Positions 33,916 through 42,628 of a stretch of DNA of 64,000 nucleotides are shown here, one piece after another. The number at the start of each line of letters is the position of its first letter. Position 1 is the first letter of the stretch. The translations under genes were made by a program, and so were the position numbers. The stretch comes from Firmicutes bacterium UBA6806 (lineage in GTDB: Bacteria; Bacillota; Clostridia; Peptostreptococcales; Acidaminobacteraceae), in assembly GCA_002452745.1 (NCBI GenBank), contig DKFC01000053.1:1-64000 (forward strand), written 5' to 3'. A model generated the notes under the pieces. The model was given only the letters and a program-made list of their open reading frames with translations, was not told the DNA's origin and did not search any database.

Positions 33916-33957
33916 AAATAGCCGCCTGGTGGGAACGCCCACCAGACGGCTATTTTA
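33916..33957. terminator. Strong bidirectional terminator
   Basis: A long stem, AAAATAGCCG-c-CTGGTGGG (33916-33934) with CCCACCAG-a-CGGCTATTTT, with one internal mismatch. It serves the YkgJ-type gene and the convergent nucleoside phosphorylase. Confidence 0.9.
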
Positions 33958-33983
33958 AACTTTTGCATCATTTTATTGTCCAA

Positions 33984-34730
33984 TCAAACTCTATTTCCCA
34001 CTGATTTTTTATGGATGGCAAGCAGTGCTTCAAGTGCCAAGTGGATTTCTCTCTCTTCTCCAAGCTGTGCTTGTTTGGGCTCGTTGACATAGTCGTTGAC
34101 GCCCTCTTTCAAATCATTGCTGTATAAGACGACATTATTAAGTACAGAGCCCACCTTGACATCTCTGAGTTTTCCAACGACAAACAGTGATGCCGTCTCC
34201 ATGTCTGACCCAAGAACATTCTTCTTATTCCAGTAGGCCATTTTCTCTTGTTCCTCATCTATATAGAAAGAATCGTGACTTCTTGTCACTCCAATATGAT
34301 GAGTGTATCCAAGTTCTTCTGCCTTTTCTTTCAGCGCCGACAGAATTTCAAAATCCGCAACAGCTGGATATCTATGTTCAACGTACATGGCCGATGCTCC
34401 ATCTTCTCTCACCGCACCCATAGGCAGAATTAAATCCCCTAGTTTAATATGACTCTGAACTGCTCCCGCACTGCCAATTCGGATAAAGTACTCGCCGCCG
34501 CACTCGATTAATTCTTCCAGTGCAATCACAGCAGACACACCGCTTATTCCAGTGGAAGTCACAGTGACTTCCATGCCCTTGTACATCCCAGTCATCGTCC
34601 TGAACTCTCTATTGTTTGCAACCAACTTTGGATCTTCTAAAAATTGAGCCACTCTATTCACTCGATCCGGATCACCCGGCAATAACACCATTTTACTCGC
34701 TTTTTCACATTGAATATGTGGTTGAAGCAT
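33984..34730 (-). CDS. Nucleoside phosphorylase, uridine phosphorylase-like
   Basis: A 248-residue member of the PNP/UDP family. It carries LLPGDPDRVNRV (phosphate and ribose site), GISGVSAVIALEEL, FIRIGSAGAV and the ribose-contacting motif GSDMETASLFVVG, which is closest to uridine phosphorylases. It splits nucleosides with phosphate into base and ribose-1-phosphate. It sits 66 bases downstream of the nucleoside-type ABC operon on the same strand, so it probably processes imported nucleosides. Confidence 0.88.
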   Translation of the reverse strand: MLQPHIQCEKASKMVLLPGDPDRVNRVAQFLEDPKLVANNREFRTMTGMYKGMEVTVTSTGISGVSAVIALEELIECGGEYFIRIGSAGAVQSHIKLGDLILPMGAVREDGASAMYVEHRYPAVADFEILSALKEKAEELGYTHHIGVTRSHDSFYIDEEQEKMAYWNKKNVLGSDMETASLFVVGKLRDVKVGSVLNNVVLYSNDLKEGVNDYVNEPKQAQLGEEREIHLALEALLAIHKKSVGNRV

Positions 34731-34796
34731 TGTCTCACCTCTTCTTATTGATCTGTATTATATTTTGTATTTTGTGATTTATGATTTGAGTAGCCG

Positions 34797-36116
34797 TTAC
34801 AAGATTGCTTCAATCAGTCCCTCTGAATAAGTTGGGTTGATAAACAAGTGCCTTCTAATTTCGTCTGCACTTACCTCCCTGTCTATCCAGAGCCCAATAC
34901 TGCCCACAAGCGCACTTGCATCAGGGCCATAAATCCAAACGCCCTTGATGATACCCGATTTGAAAATCACTTTCATAAATCCCTGATTTTCCGATTTTCC
35001 AACCCCTCTAAACATTTTGTTCAGTTCGATTTTCTTCACCACTGTATCCACATCCATTCCCACTTGAATACCGGCTCCAGCCAGTTCGTTCAAGGTAAAA
35101 ATGCACCTTGGAAGGGACTTGTAATTCATGGTAATTGGCGCATTGCGCCACAGGTGTTCTGAAAGCTGAATCCCTTGCTGTATTGCCACATGGGCCATTC
35201 CGTGAACGCCGTTTACATCTCCAATAGCATAGATTCCCTCTATACCCGTCATCAGATTTTCATCCACTTCGAGGTAGCCTTGATTTAGTAAAGCTCCCAG
35301 TGCTTCTATCCCTTCGGGAATATTTCCCTTCCGAATACCTGTCAGAAGCACTTTTTCTACTTTGATGGATGTGATTGAGGATGAATCCTTCATCTCCACC
35401 GTCGCACCTTCCGTCTCTGTGTGAACAGCCACAACTTCACAGTTTAGCATGATTTGAACACCCTTTAGCTCAAGCCTCTTGATAATCCCCTCAATCAAAT
35501 CCTCGTCATAACCTTCAAGCACTCTCCCCTGTTTTTCAACAAGAATCACCTTAACGCCAAGCTCACACAGCATGGAAGCAAACTCAATCCCTTCCACATT
35601 GCCGCCGATAATCACTATTTCTCTGGGAAGTGTTTCTAATTCAAATACGTCTCCATGGGTTAAAATCCACTCTCCATCCGGGATGATATTCCCTATTCCA
35701 GCAGGACTAGTCCCAGTTGCGACAATCAAATTCTCTCCTTCGAGAATCTGATGATTTACCTGAATTTTTCCCGCTTCCAAAATGACAGCACTTCCCTCAA
35801 ACAAGTCCACACCAGACTCCTTAAGCCTTGCTTCAATATGGGATTTAGTGGCTTTTAAAGTCGCTTTGAAGCCCTTAAAAACTTCATCGGCTGTCACTGT
35901 GACGCTTAGATAGCCCTCTCTTTCAAGTCCTCTTGCCTTTTCAATCTCCCTGATTTTATCCATGAGTTGTTTCACTGGCAAGCAGCCAGTTGAAAAAGCA
36001 GTTCCTCCGATTTTTTCCTTTTCTATGAGCGCCACACGTTTGCCCTTTTTAGCCGAAGCCAGTGCATAGTAGAGCCCAGCCGCTCCCGACCCGATTACAA
36101 TAGAATCATACCTCAT
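34797..36116 (-). CDS. Pyridine nucleotide-disulfide oxidoreductase homologue lacking the redox Cys pair
   Basis: A 439-residue flavoprotein with the dihydrolipoamide dehydrogenase layout: FAD motif VIGSGAAGLYYA (7-18), NAD(P) motif IIGGNVEGIEFA, the second FAD motif GIYAIGDVNG and a C-terminal dimerisation domain. The active-site motif, normally GGTCxxxGCxPxK, reads GGTAFSTGCLPVK, so the first Cys is Ala40 and only Cys45 remains. The C-terminal catalytic HPTxxE reads NPTYSE (Asn427 for His). It cannot be a classical disulfide reductase; an NAD(P)H oxidase or diaphorase-like activity is possible. The ATG at 36116 overlaps the permease gene by 11 bases, so it belongs to the nucleoside transporter operon. 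Confidence 0.85.
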   Translation of the reverse strand: MRYDSIVIGSGAAGLYYALASAKKGKRVALIEKEKIGGTAFSTGCLPVKQLMDKIREIEKARGLEREGYLSVTVTADEVFKGFKATLKATKSHIEARLKESGVDLFEGSAVILEAGKIQVNHQILEGENLIVATGTSPAGIGNIIPDGEWILTHGDVFELETLPREIVIIGGNVEGIEFASMLCELGVKVILVEKQGRVLEGYDEDLIEGIIKRLELKGVQIMLNCEVVAVHTETEGATVEMKDSSSITSIKVEKVLLTGIRKGNIPEGIEALGALLNQGYLEVDENLMTGIEGIYAIGDVNGVHGMAHVAIQQGIQLSEHLWRNAPITMNYKSLPRCIFTLNELAGAGIQVGMDVDTVVKKIELNKMFRGVGKSENQGFMKVIFKSGIIKGVWIYGPDASALVGSIGLWIDREVSADEIRRHLFINPTYSEGLIEAIL

Positions 36117-37026
36117 CTCTCTTGGCCTTTCTAACAGACAATCGTTTTTGCGCAACTAAGAATAAAATCAAAACAGTTGCAAGATATGGAATCATCTGAG
36201 TGAACTGTGACGGAATGCCCACGAGCTGTAGCCTGATGCCCAGTGCATCAAAGAAGCCAAATAGAAGAGATGCGCCAAACACTTTCACAGGATTTGAACT
36301 TCCAAAGATAATCGCCGCAAGTGCAATAAATCCCTTGCCTGCACTCATGTTTTCAGTGAAAAGCGTCAAGTAGCCAAGTGATAGATGCGCCCCTGCCACA
36401 CCGCAGAACAGCCCGCATAAAATGGATGACAGATATTTGACTCTCTTTGGGTTTATCCCTGCTGTTTCAAGCGCTTCAGCACTTTCGCCAACACCTCTCA
36501 TCCAGTAGCCATAAGGCGTCTTATAGAGAAAAATATACACCACCGCCACCAGTATCCAGCTCACATATACCAGAACAGAATGGTTGTTGAAAATCGTGTC
36601 CAAAACGCCTATTTTATCAAGCAATGGAATATGAATATCTGGAAGCGGTACAATTTGAGGTGATGAGAACGCCCCTTTTACACCGAAAATACTTCTGAGC
36701 AAGAAAACTGTCAAACCACCTGCAAAGATGTTGATTGCAATCCCTATAATAAATTCATCTGCTTTCAGTTCGATTACAAAGAGTCCAAACAAGGCGCCTA
36801 TCAGAATTCCCGACAAGATTGCCAGCAAAACGCCCATCAGCGATGAACCGAAAAAGTAACTTCCCAAAACGCCGAAAAATGCACCAATGAGAATCATGCC
36901 GTCCATACCGATGTTGAGGATGCCCGCATGCATGGTCAAAAGGCCACCAAGTGCTGCCAATATCAAAGGCGTTGCAGTTCGAATGGTGTTTTGAAGCAAT
37001 GCCAGATCAAATACATCTTTTATCAT
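36106..37026 (-). CDS. Nucleoside-type ABC transporter permease 2 (BMP-associated)
   Basis: A 306-residue permease of the BPD_transp_2 superfamily with about nine to ten helices. The segments LTMHAGILNIGMDGMILIGAF and LKADEFIIGIAINIFAGG are typical of the second permease in BmpA/NupQ-type purine or general nucleoside importers. Its start overlaps the first permease stop by four bases and its stop overlaps the flavoprotein start. Confidence 0.92.
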   Translation of the reverse strand: MIKDVFDLALLQNTIRTATPLILAALGGLLTMHAGILNIGMDGMILIGAFFGVLGSYFFGSSLMGVLLAILSGILIGALFGLFVIELKADEFIIGIAINIFAGGLTVFLLRSIFGVKGAFSSPQIVPLPDIHIPLLDKIGVLDTIFNNHSVLVYVSWILVAVVYIFLYKTPYGYWMRGVGESAEALETAGINPKRVKYLSSILCGLFCGVAGAHLSLGYLTLFTENMSAGKGFIALAAIIFGSSNPVKVFGASLLFGFFDALGIRLQLVGIPSQFTQMIPYLATVLILFLVAQKRLSVRKAKRDEV

Positions 37027-38084
37027 TTTGTCACCTTCCCACTATTGAGTCTTCTTCGCTTCCAAATCTCCTTGATGCCAGATTCGCCAGCGATAAACAG
37101 AATAATAACCGACTGAATCACCAAGATGAGTTCCGATGGAACGCCAGTGTTCATCTCCATTGCATTTGATCCCGTCTTTAACATGGCAAAGAAGAGTGAC
37201 ATCAATACAATGCCAAGGGGATTGTTCTTGACTATCAGGGCAATGAGCATGCCGTCAAACGCCATTCCCTTTGAGATATTTTGAAGAAAGCGATAATGAG
37301 TTCCGTAAACCTCAAAAGCACCGGTAATCCCGCAAAGTGCCCCAGAGAGAATCATCGCCCAAATCATGTACTTTTTATTATTTAATCCTGAGTATCTTGA
37401 AAAGACACTGTTCTCGCCGATCATCCCAAAATTGTAACCATAAGATGTCTTTTTTATCATATAGTAAACCAGTGCCGCTATCATCATCATATAGAAGATG
37501 CTGGTGTTGAGTTTGCTCATGGCAACCAGTTTTGTGAACTTGAATCCGTCTGCAATCATATCCGTTCCACCGATTTTTCCCTGTGAAGCCTGAAATGGAT
37601 AGTTTACCAAATAATTTGTAAACATAATCGCGATGTTGTTGAACATAATCGTGGTGATAACTTCATCAATTCCATAATTCACCTTTAAAACCGCTGGAAC
37701 ATAGGCATACATGCCCCCAATGACCGCCGAAGCCAACACTGCCAATATCACCGCCACAAAAGGTGGCAATGACGTAAAGGTAAACCCTACATATGCCGCT
37801 GCAAACGCCCCTAGATAGAGCTGACCTTCTCCACCGATGTTGAAGATACCACTTCTAAAGGAAATCGCCGTTGCCAGTCCCGTCAAAACCAATGGCACTG
37901 TCTTGGCAAGTGTCGTGGCAATCAAGTAGTTAGAACCAAATGCCCCCACCACCAATGCGGCATAGCCCTCAATTGGATTTTTACCATTTAGCAGCATGAT
38001 TACAGCGCCCAAGACCAAAGCCATCCCAATTGCAGCGAACAGGGAGAGCAAGTATTCAAGCCTTTTACTCATCTCTTTTTTCAT
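37023..38084 (-). CDS. Nucleoside-type ABC transporter permease 1 (BMP-associated)
   Basis: A 353-residue permease with about nine helices. ISFRSGIFNIGGEGQLYLGAF and GIDEVITTIMFNNIAIM are hallmarks of the NupP-like first permease. It combines with the second permease and the double ATPase to form the importer. It starts 11 bases after the ATPase stop. Confidence 0.92.
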   Translation of the reverse strand: MKKEMSKRLEYLLSLFAAIGMALVLGAVIMLLNGKNPIEGYAALVVGAFGSNYLIATTLAKTVPLVLTGLATAISFRSGIFNIGGEGQLYLGAFAAAYVGFTFTSLPPFVAVILAVLASAVIGGMYAYVPAVLKVNYGIDEVITTIMFNNIAIMFTNYLVNYPFQASQGKIGGTDMIADGFKFTKLVAMSKLNTSIFYMMMIAALVYYMIKKTSYGYNFGMIGENSVFSRYSGLNNKKYMIWAMILSGALCGITGAFEVYGTHYRFLQNISKGMAFDGMLIALIVKNNPLGIVLMSLFFAMLKTGSNAMEMNTGVPSELILVIQSVIILFIAGESGIKEIWKRRRLNSGKVTK

Positions 38085-38095
38085 TTTCCACCCAC

Positions 38096-39616
38096 CTATT
38101 TTCTGTTTCCGGTCATATAATAGCCGATGTCTTGCTTGTTGATTTCACCGTTTTTAAACGTCCCTGTGATTTCCCCTTCGTAGATACTGACAATGGTATC
38201 AGAGAGCCTGAAGATTTCATCCAGTTCAGCCGAAACCAATAAGATGGCACATCCTTGATTTCTCTTTTCCATAATTTGATTGTGTATAAATTCTATCGCC
38301 CCAATATCAACGCCACGAGTCGGCTGAGAAACCAGCAAAATAGGCGTGTCAAAAGAAAACTCTCTCGCTATCACTACTTTCTGCATATTTCCACCAGAGA
38401 GTGCACCAACTTTCACTTCCTCAGAAGCCGTCCTGATATCGAATTTTTCAATTAGCGTTTTGGCATATTGATTGATTTTCGAGTGCATCAAGTGAATCCC
38501 CTTCTTGCTAAACGCCTCGCTGTGCTGTTTTCCCATGAGGAGGTTGTCCTCTATGCTGGCTTTCATGCTGACACCCGTTATAAGCCTGTCTTCAGGAATA
38601 TGTGCAACGCCTAAGTTTCGAATGGCCTTTGGGTCTAGATTGGCGGCAGCCTTGCCGCTTATGGTGACATTTCCCTTCTCGACAGGTCTGAGTCCTGCAA
38701 GGGCCTCTATGAGTTCACTCTGTCCATTGCCCTCAATACCGGCAATCCCTAAAATTTCACCTGCACGCACCTTTAGCTGAATGCCCTTCACTGCATCGAA
38801 TCCACGGTTGTCTTTGACCCACAAATCCGATATCTCAATGAGTTTTTCACCAAAGTTTCCATCTCTCTTAAGGGTTTCAAAGAGCACTTCACGACCGACC
38901 ATCATCTCTGCGAGCTGGCGTTCATCAATATTTTTAGTCTCTTCAACGCCAATCAGCTTGCCAGCTCGCATCACGCCCACTCGATCTGAAATTTCCATGA
39001 CTTCGTTTAACTTATGGGTGATGATGATTACCGTCATTTCCTTTTCTTTGACGAGTTTCTTGATGACTTCAAACAGTTCTCTAGTCTCCTGTGGCGTCAG
39101 AACTGCCGTTGGCTCATCTAAAATCAAAATATCCGCTCCTCTGTAGAGGGTTTTCAAAATCTCCACCCGCTGTTGAACCCCTACAGATGCATCCACGATT
39201 TTAATATCTGGATCTACTTCCAAGCCATATTCTTTTGAAAGCGTCTTCACGTCTTCTCTAATCTTTTCGCCATCCATGAAAATGGCATTTTTTTTAAGTT
39301 CCTTTCCAAGCACAATATTTTCGGCAATGGTAAAGGATGGCAAGAGCATAAAGTGCTGATGAACCATACCAATGCCGTTTTTAATGGCTGTGGCTGGGCT
39401 GAAATCCTCTATCTTTTCGCCCTTAATCCAGACTTCGCCTTCGGTGGGTTTGTGAAGGCCGTACATCGTCTTCATCAAAGTGGACTTACCAGCACCGTTC
39501 TCGCCGACAATGGCATAAATCTCTCCCTTTTTAATACTTAGAGAAATATTGTCATTTGCCAACACACCTGGAAATCGCTTTGTAATCCCTATCAATTTTA
39601 TGATATCGTCACTCAT
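38096..39616 (-). CDS. Nucleoside-type ABC transporter ATPase with two ABC domains
   Basis: A 506-residue protein with two fused ATP-binding domains, as in NupO and RbsA. Domain 1 has Walker A GENGAGKST, a degenerate signature region VGVQQRVEIL and Walker B ILILDEPTAVL. Domain 2 has the degenerate Walker A GIEGNGQSEL and LSGGNMQKVV with LLVSQPTRGVD. Such asymmetry is normal for the family. GAGGAG precedes the ATG. Confidence 0.93.
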   Translation of the reverse strand: MSDDIIKLIGITKRFPGVLANDNISLSIKKGEIYAIVGENGAGKSTLMKTMYGLHKPTEGEVWIKGEKIEDFSPATAIKNGIGMVHQHFMLLPSFTIAENIVLGKELKKNAIFMDGEKIREDVKTLSKEYGLEVDPDIKIVDASVGVQQRVEILKTLYRGADILILDEPTAVLTPQETRELFEVIKKLVKEKEMTVIIITHKLNEVMEISDRVGVMRAGKLIGVEETKNIDERQLAEMMVGREVLFETLKRDGNFGEKLIEISDLWVKDNRGFDAVKGIQLKVRAGEILGIAGIEGNGQSELIEALAGLRPVEKGNVTISGKAAANLDPKAIRNLGVAHIPEDRLITGVSMKASIEDNLLMGKQHSEAFSKKGIHLMHSKINQYAKTLIEKFDIRTASEEVKVGALSGGNMQKVVIAREFSFDTPILLVSQPTRGVDIGAIEFIHNQIMEKRNQGCAILLVSAELDEIFRLSDTIVSIYEGEITGTFKNGEINKQDIGYYMTGNRK

Positions 39617-39672
39617 CTTCTCTTCTCCTCATTGACAACCTGTGATGCTTTAACTGCTTCCGATCTTCTAAA

Positions 39673-39701
39673 AAAAAGAAGAAGATAATCTTCTTCTTTT
39701 T
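39673..39701 (-). terminator. AT-rich hairpin between binding-protein and ATPase genes
   Basis: AAAAAGAAGAAGAT and ATCTTCTTCTTTTT form a palindrome centred at 39687 with T-rich ends. It is a weak intrinsic terminator on the minus strand, which would make the lipoprotein more abundant than the membrane parts. Confidence 0.55.
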
Positions 39702-39737
39702 ATAATCTCTTCTTTTAAGTCTTTTATAATCACTCAA

Positions 39738-40769
39738 TTATTCTGCTTCTGGAACGACGATTTCACCACTGATGATTTGCTGTGTCAGCTCTTCGATTTT
39801 AGCTTTTGTGTCCTCATCTACAAACTGTACCATGTCATCTGTTCCATATGCCATTTTAACGCCGTTTTCCTTTGCGCCATATTGATAGACTTTGCCAGAT
39901 TCGAATTCATTTTTCGAAATTTTTTCAAGAAGGTCAAAGATGGAGATATCCACGCCTTTAATCATACTTGCGATGATTACATCTGGATTGATATATCTTT
40001 GGTCAGAGTCAACGCCAATTGCATACTTGTTGACATCTTTAGCCGCTTCGAAAACGCCTTCACCTGTTTTGCCCGCCACTTGGAAGATGATATCCACATC
40101 TTTTGCGTAGAGAGCCAGTGCGCTTTCCTTGCCTTTTGCCGGGTCTTCAAAATCACCTGCGAAGATGGTTTCAACGACGATATCCGGATTGATGTATTTT
40201 GCACCCGCTTCATAGCCAACTTGGAAATTTCTGATAACAGAAATATCCATACCGCCTACCATGCCTATTTTTCCCGTTTCTGTTTTCATAGCCGCAAGCG
40301 CACCCGCTAAGAACGACCCTTCGTTTTCCATGTAGTCGATGCAGGCGATGTTGTCAACCCCTTCAACCACGTTGTCAATATAGATGAAGTTCTTTTCTGG
40401 AAACTCTTTGGCAACTTCTTGGATGACATCGTAAAACTCATAGCCAACAACCACAACAACATCACTTGCATTTGCAGCTTGTACCAATTGATCGGTGTAG
40501 ATAGTCGGATCGTTTTTGCACTCGAGAACTCTACCTTCTGCGCCCAGTCTTTCGATTGCCATATTAAGGCCCTCGTTACTTGAATCGTAGAATGATCTGT
40601 CGCCAAGTCCCCCAGCAACTACCAGACTAACCTTCATTTTGGCAGTTTCTCCCTCTGTTGAACCATTGGATTCTGCTGGATTTGACTCAGCAGGTTTTGA
40701 TGCACACCCTGAAAGCGCCATCACCAAAATCAACATCATACTTGTCAATAATGCTACACTTCTTCTCAC
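39738..40769 (-). CDS. BMP-family nucleoside-binding lipoprotein
   Basis: A 343-residue lipoprotein of the Bmp/Med family (NupN, PnrA). The signal peptide ends in the lipobox MALSGC, followed by a Ser/Glu linker and the binding domain with AGGLGDRSFYDSSNEG, YIDNVVEG, GMVGGMDISVIRNFQVGYEAG and GVDSDQRYINPD, all diagnostic of the family that binds purine or pyrimidine nucleosides. Translation starts with GTG at 40769, 7 bases after GGAGGAG; an earlier ATG at 40838 lacks support. First gene of the transporter operon, behind a structured leader. Confidence 0.92.
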   Translation of the reverse strand: MRRSVALLTSMMLILVMALSGCASKPAESNPAESNGSTEGETAKMKVSLVVAGGLGDRSFYDSSNEGLNMAIERLGAEGRVLECKNDPTIYTDQLVQAANASDVVVVVGYEFYDVIQEVAKEFPEKNFIYIDNVVEGVDNIACIDYMENEGSFLAGALAAMKTETGKIGMVGGMDISVIRNFQVGYEAGAKYINPDIVVETIFAGDFEDPAKGKESALALYAKDVDIIFQVAGKTGEGVFEAAKDVNKYAIGVDSDQRYINPDVIIASMIKGVDISIFDLLEKISKNEFESGKVYQYGAKENGVKMAYGTDDMVQFVDEDTKAKIEELTQQIISGEIVVPEAE

Positions 40770-40832
40770 TTTAATACTCCTCCTTTTATTCATATGCACT
40801 GGACAAAATAACAAACGTAAACCTACTGCCCA

Positions 40833-40901
40833 GAACACATAGCGCTTCCGCTGACAACTGAATATATGCCTCTTCTCCCCCTGTCAGCTTCCGTACTGTT
40901 C
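40833..40901 (-). ncRNA. Candidate structured leader RNA upstream of the BMP lipoprotein gene
   Basis: Nested inverted repeats: an outer stem GAACA (minus 40901-40897) with TGTTC (40837-40833), and an inner stem GCTGACA (40888-40882) with TGTCAGC (40856-40850). The internal loop between them carries the repeated string CGGAAGC on both sides. It lies 64 bases ahead of the GTG start. It does not fit the purine riboswitch consensus as I know it. Identity as a regulatory RNA is inference. Confidence 0.4.
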
Positions 40902-40956
40902 GAATTTTGATACTGCTTTTAGATGCTTCAATTAAATGCCCTCTTTTAATTCCGCT

Positions 40957-41631
40957 TCAATAGCGTTCCCCTTCACGCTCTTCTATGAGCGCCTCTATAT
41001 CTATAATTTCTATTTTATCTCGCTCAACACGGATGTGTCCCTTATCATGTATATCTTTGAGAATCCGATTAATACTCCTTCTCGTAACGACAAACTGCTC
41101 GCTGAGATGCTCCTTGCTGATGTAGACCTTTTTAAAATTCTTTTTCCGCCTAGAATGATACGACTGAATGAGATAGTCACATACCCTAAATTTCAAGGAG
41201 TACAGTGTATCTTCTATGGCCTTCTTTGACAGTTTATAACTTGCACTGCAAAGGCTCTTTAGAATGTAGAGTGTCGCCTGATTGTCCTGTTCAAGCCACT
41301 TTTCAAAATAACGCCTGTGAAGCCTAATCATGGTCACGGGTGTCATTGCCTTAATTTCACAGACATAAGGCGCACTGTCGAATATCTCCATCTCGCCAAA
41401 AAATCGACCAGCATTGTATACCGATTGAGAGTAAGTCTTTCCCTTTTCAGAGGTATGATAAATATTGACGCTTCCATTTACAATGACACTAAAGTAGTCA
41501 TAGACTTCATTGTGTTTGCAGATGACCTCTTCACACTCAAACCGAAGAACCTCCCACTTTGACTGGATTTCAGCTGATGAATCAAGGATAATCTTGAAAA
41601 TAGGTTGGTCTGTTGCCAATAAATTTCTCAA
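40957..41631 (-). CDS. Crp/Fnr-family regulator
   Basis: A 224-residue regulator with an N-terminal cyclic-nucleotide-binding fold (about 20-125: DYFSVIVNGSVNIYH and AGRFFGEMEIFDSAPYVCEI) and a C-terminal winged helix (about 150-215, with ISKEHLSEQFVVTRRSINRILKD broken over two helices). The Arg that binds cAMP phosphate is not evident, and there are no N-terminal Fnr cysteines. Translation starts with TTG at 41631, 7 bases after AGGAGG. Upstream lies a 12-bp palindrome placed at about -41.5. The target genes are unknown; the nucleoside operon downstream on the same strand is a candidate. Confidence 0.9.
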   Translation of the reverse strand: MRNLLATDQPIFKIILDSSAEIQSKWEVLRFECEEVICKHNEVYDYFSVIVNGSVNIYHTSEKGKTYSQSVYNAGRFFGEMEIFDSAPYVCEIKAMTPVTMIRLHRRYFEKWLEQDNQATLYILKSLCSASYKLSKKAIEDTLYSLKFRVCDYLIQSYHSRRKKNFKKVYISKEHLSEQFVVTRRSINRILKDIHDKGHIRVERDKIEIIDIEALIEEREGERY

Positions 41632-41680
41632 TTGACTGCCTCCTAAGCATTATTATAGTTTATGCCCTTATCCGTATAAA

Positions 41681-41692
41681 GGACATATGTCC
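41681..41692. promoter_or_regulatory. GGACATATGTCC palindrome at about -41.5 of the Crp-like gene
   Basis: The minus-strand -10 TATAAT is at 41657-41652, putting +1 near 41645. The palindrome centre (41686.5) then falls at about -41.5, the classical class II Crp/Fnr activator position, and the -35 box is poor. This suggests activation, possibly by the gene's own product. Confidence 0.55.
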
Positions 41693-41790
41693 CGTAACGA
41701 TTCTAACATCTTTTAGGAATTAAAACAGCCTAAAAAGACTACAAATTTGGACTGTCCACGGGAGAACATCCAATCAGGTGTTTTTTATGG

Positions 41791-41796
41791 TATAAT
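41791..41796 (+). promoter_or_regulatory. -10 element of the TetR gene
   Basis: TATAAT at 41791-41796 lies 26 bases before the ATG; the -35 region (ATCCAA) is poor. A short palindrome TGGACTGTCCA at 41748-41758 lies about 50 bases upstream of the start point. Confidence 0.5.
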
Positions 41797-41821
41797 ATAG
41801 GAAAAGGCCTTGGAGGAAAAC

Positions 41822-42427
41822 ATGAGACACAGTGCTAAAGTGATTATTGTCAACACCTTTAGACAGCTCATTCAAATTAAATCAATCGACAAAATAACCG
41901 TCACTGAAATCTGCGAAATTGCCGAAATCAACCGCCAGACATTCTATAACCACTTCACGGATTTGTTCGATATCTTCAAGTTTCTCTTTCGACAAGAAGT
42001 GTTCAATGAAATCGACCAAAACAGAACCTTTGAAACTTGGTGCGGTGGATTTTTGGCTACAATGAACTATCTCAAACGCAATTCACGCATGGTTTTACAT
42101 GTTTACGATTCCTCATACAGAACAAACGCCAACACTTTTTTCGTTGAAATCACCAGCCAACTCCTAGACACGGTTGTGGACGAATGCATGGCAAATCTCT
42201 CAGTCGATTTATTTGAGCAAGATTGTAGATTTATTGTCAATTTTTACAGACACGTGTTCACTGGACTCATGATGGACTGGGTCAATGAAGGGATGAAGGA
42301 GTCCCCAGAAGAACTCCTCAAAAAACTACAGATTATGATTAGCGGCAGCATCACCCGCTCGGTTGAGGCCTTTGCCGAAGAGGAAAAGCGCCTTTGGACC
42401 ACCCACGCCGCTTCAAAATTCAGATAA
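41822..42427 (+). CDS. TetR/AcrR-family regulator
   Basis: A 201-residue regulator. The N-terminal TetR helix-turn-helix (about 8-55) contains IDKITVTEICEIAEINRQTF followed by YNHFTDLFDIFKFL. The helical C-terminal domain resembles the TetR_C_33/DhaS-type ligand domain. The ATG at 41822 has GGAGGAAAA upstream. It is followed by a terminator and then by the nickel-related gene group on the same strand, so it may control that group, though no shared operator was found. Confidence 0.88.
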   Translation: MRHSAKVIIVNTFRQLIQIKSIDKITVTEICEIAEINRQTFYNHFTDLFDIFKFLFRQEVFNEIDQNRTFETWCGGFLATMNYLKRNSRMVLHVYDSSYRTNANTFFVEITSQLLDTVVDECMANLSVDLFEQDCRFIVNFYRHVFTGLMMDWVNEGMKESPEELLKKLQIMISGSITRSVEAFAEEEKRLWTTHAASKFR

Positions 42428-42455
42428 ATTATAGTTTTTCACTCAGCGGATTCAA

Positions 42456-42490
42456 AAGAAAGCGTCTTAATTCGACACTTTCTTTTTTTT
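42456..42490 (+). terminator. Terminator of the TetR gene
   Basis: GAAAG-c-GTC (42458-42466) pairs with GAC-a-CTTTC (42474-42482) with one mismatch, followed by eight or more T. Confidence 0.75.
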
Positions 42491-42506
42491 GTCTATTGAG
42501 ACTGCT

Positions 42507-42558
42507 TTGATAAAAAATATACAATTTTAATATAGAGAGCATCCAGATTCAGGCTCTC
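42507..42558 (+). promoter_or_regulatory. Possible promoter and leader hairpin of the hypB-hypA gene group
   Basis: TTGATA (42507-42512) and TATAGA (42531-42536) with an 18-base spacer form a weak promoter. GAGAGC (42535-42540) pairs with GCTCTC (42553-42558) around a 12-base loop at the start of the transcript. The remaining leader to the ATG at 42629 shows nothing else. Confidence 0.4.
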
Positions 42559-42628
42559 ATCACTTTAAATTCTTATTTTTTATCATCCCTGACACTTATC
42601 TGTTCAGGGTTACGGGAGGAATGAACTT

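Noticed and set aside
39777..40310. A 177-residue plus-strand frame inside the BMP lipoprotein gene
   Set aside because: It is antisense to a well-conserved binding protein, is Cys/Phe-rich in the manner of antisense frames, and has no ribosome site.
40770..40956. Purine riboswitch for the nucleoside transporter
   Set aside because: The conserved purine-riboswitch core sequences are not seen; the leader has a different nested hairpin.
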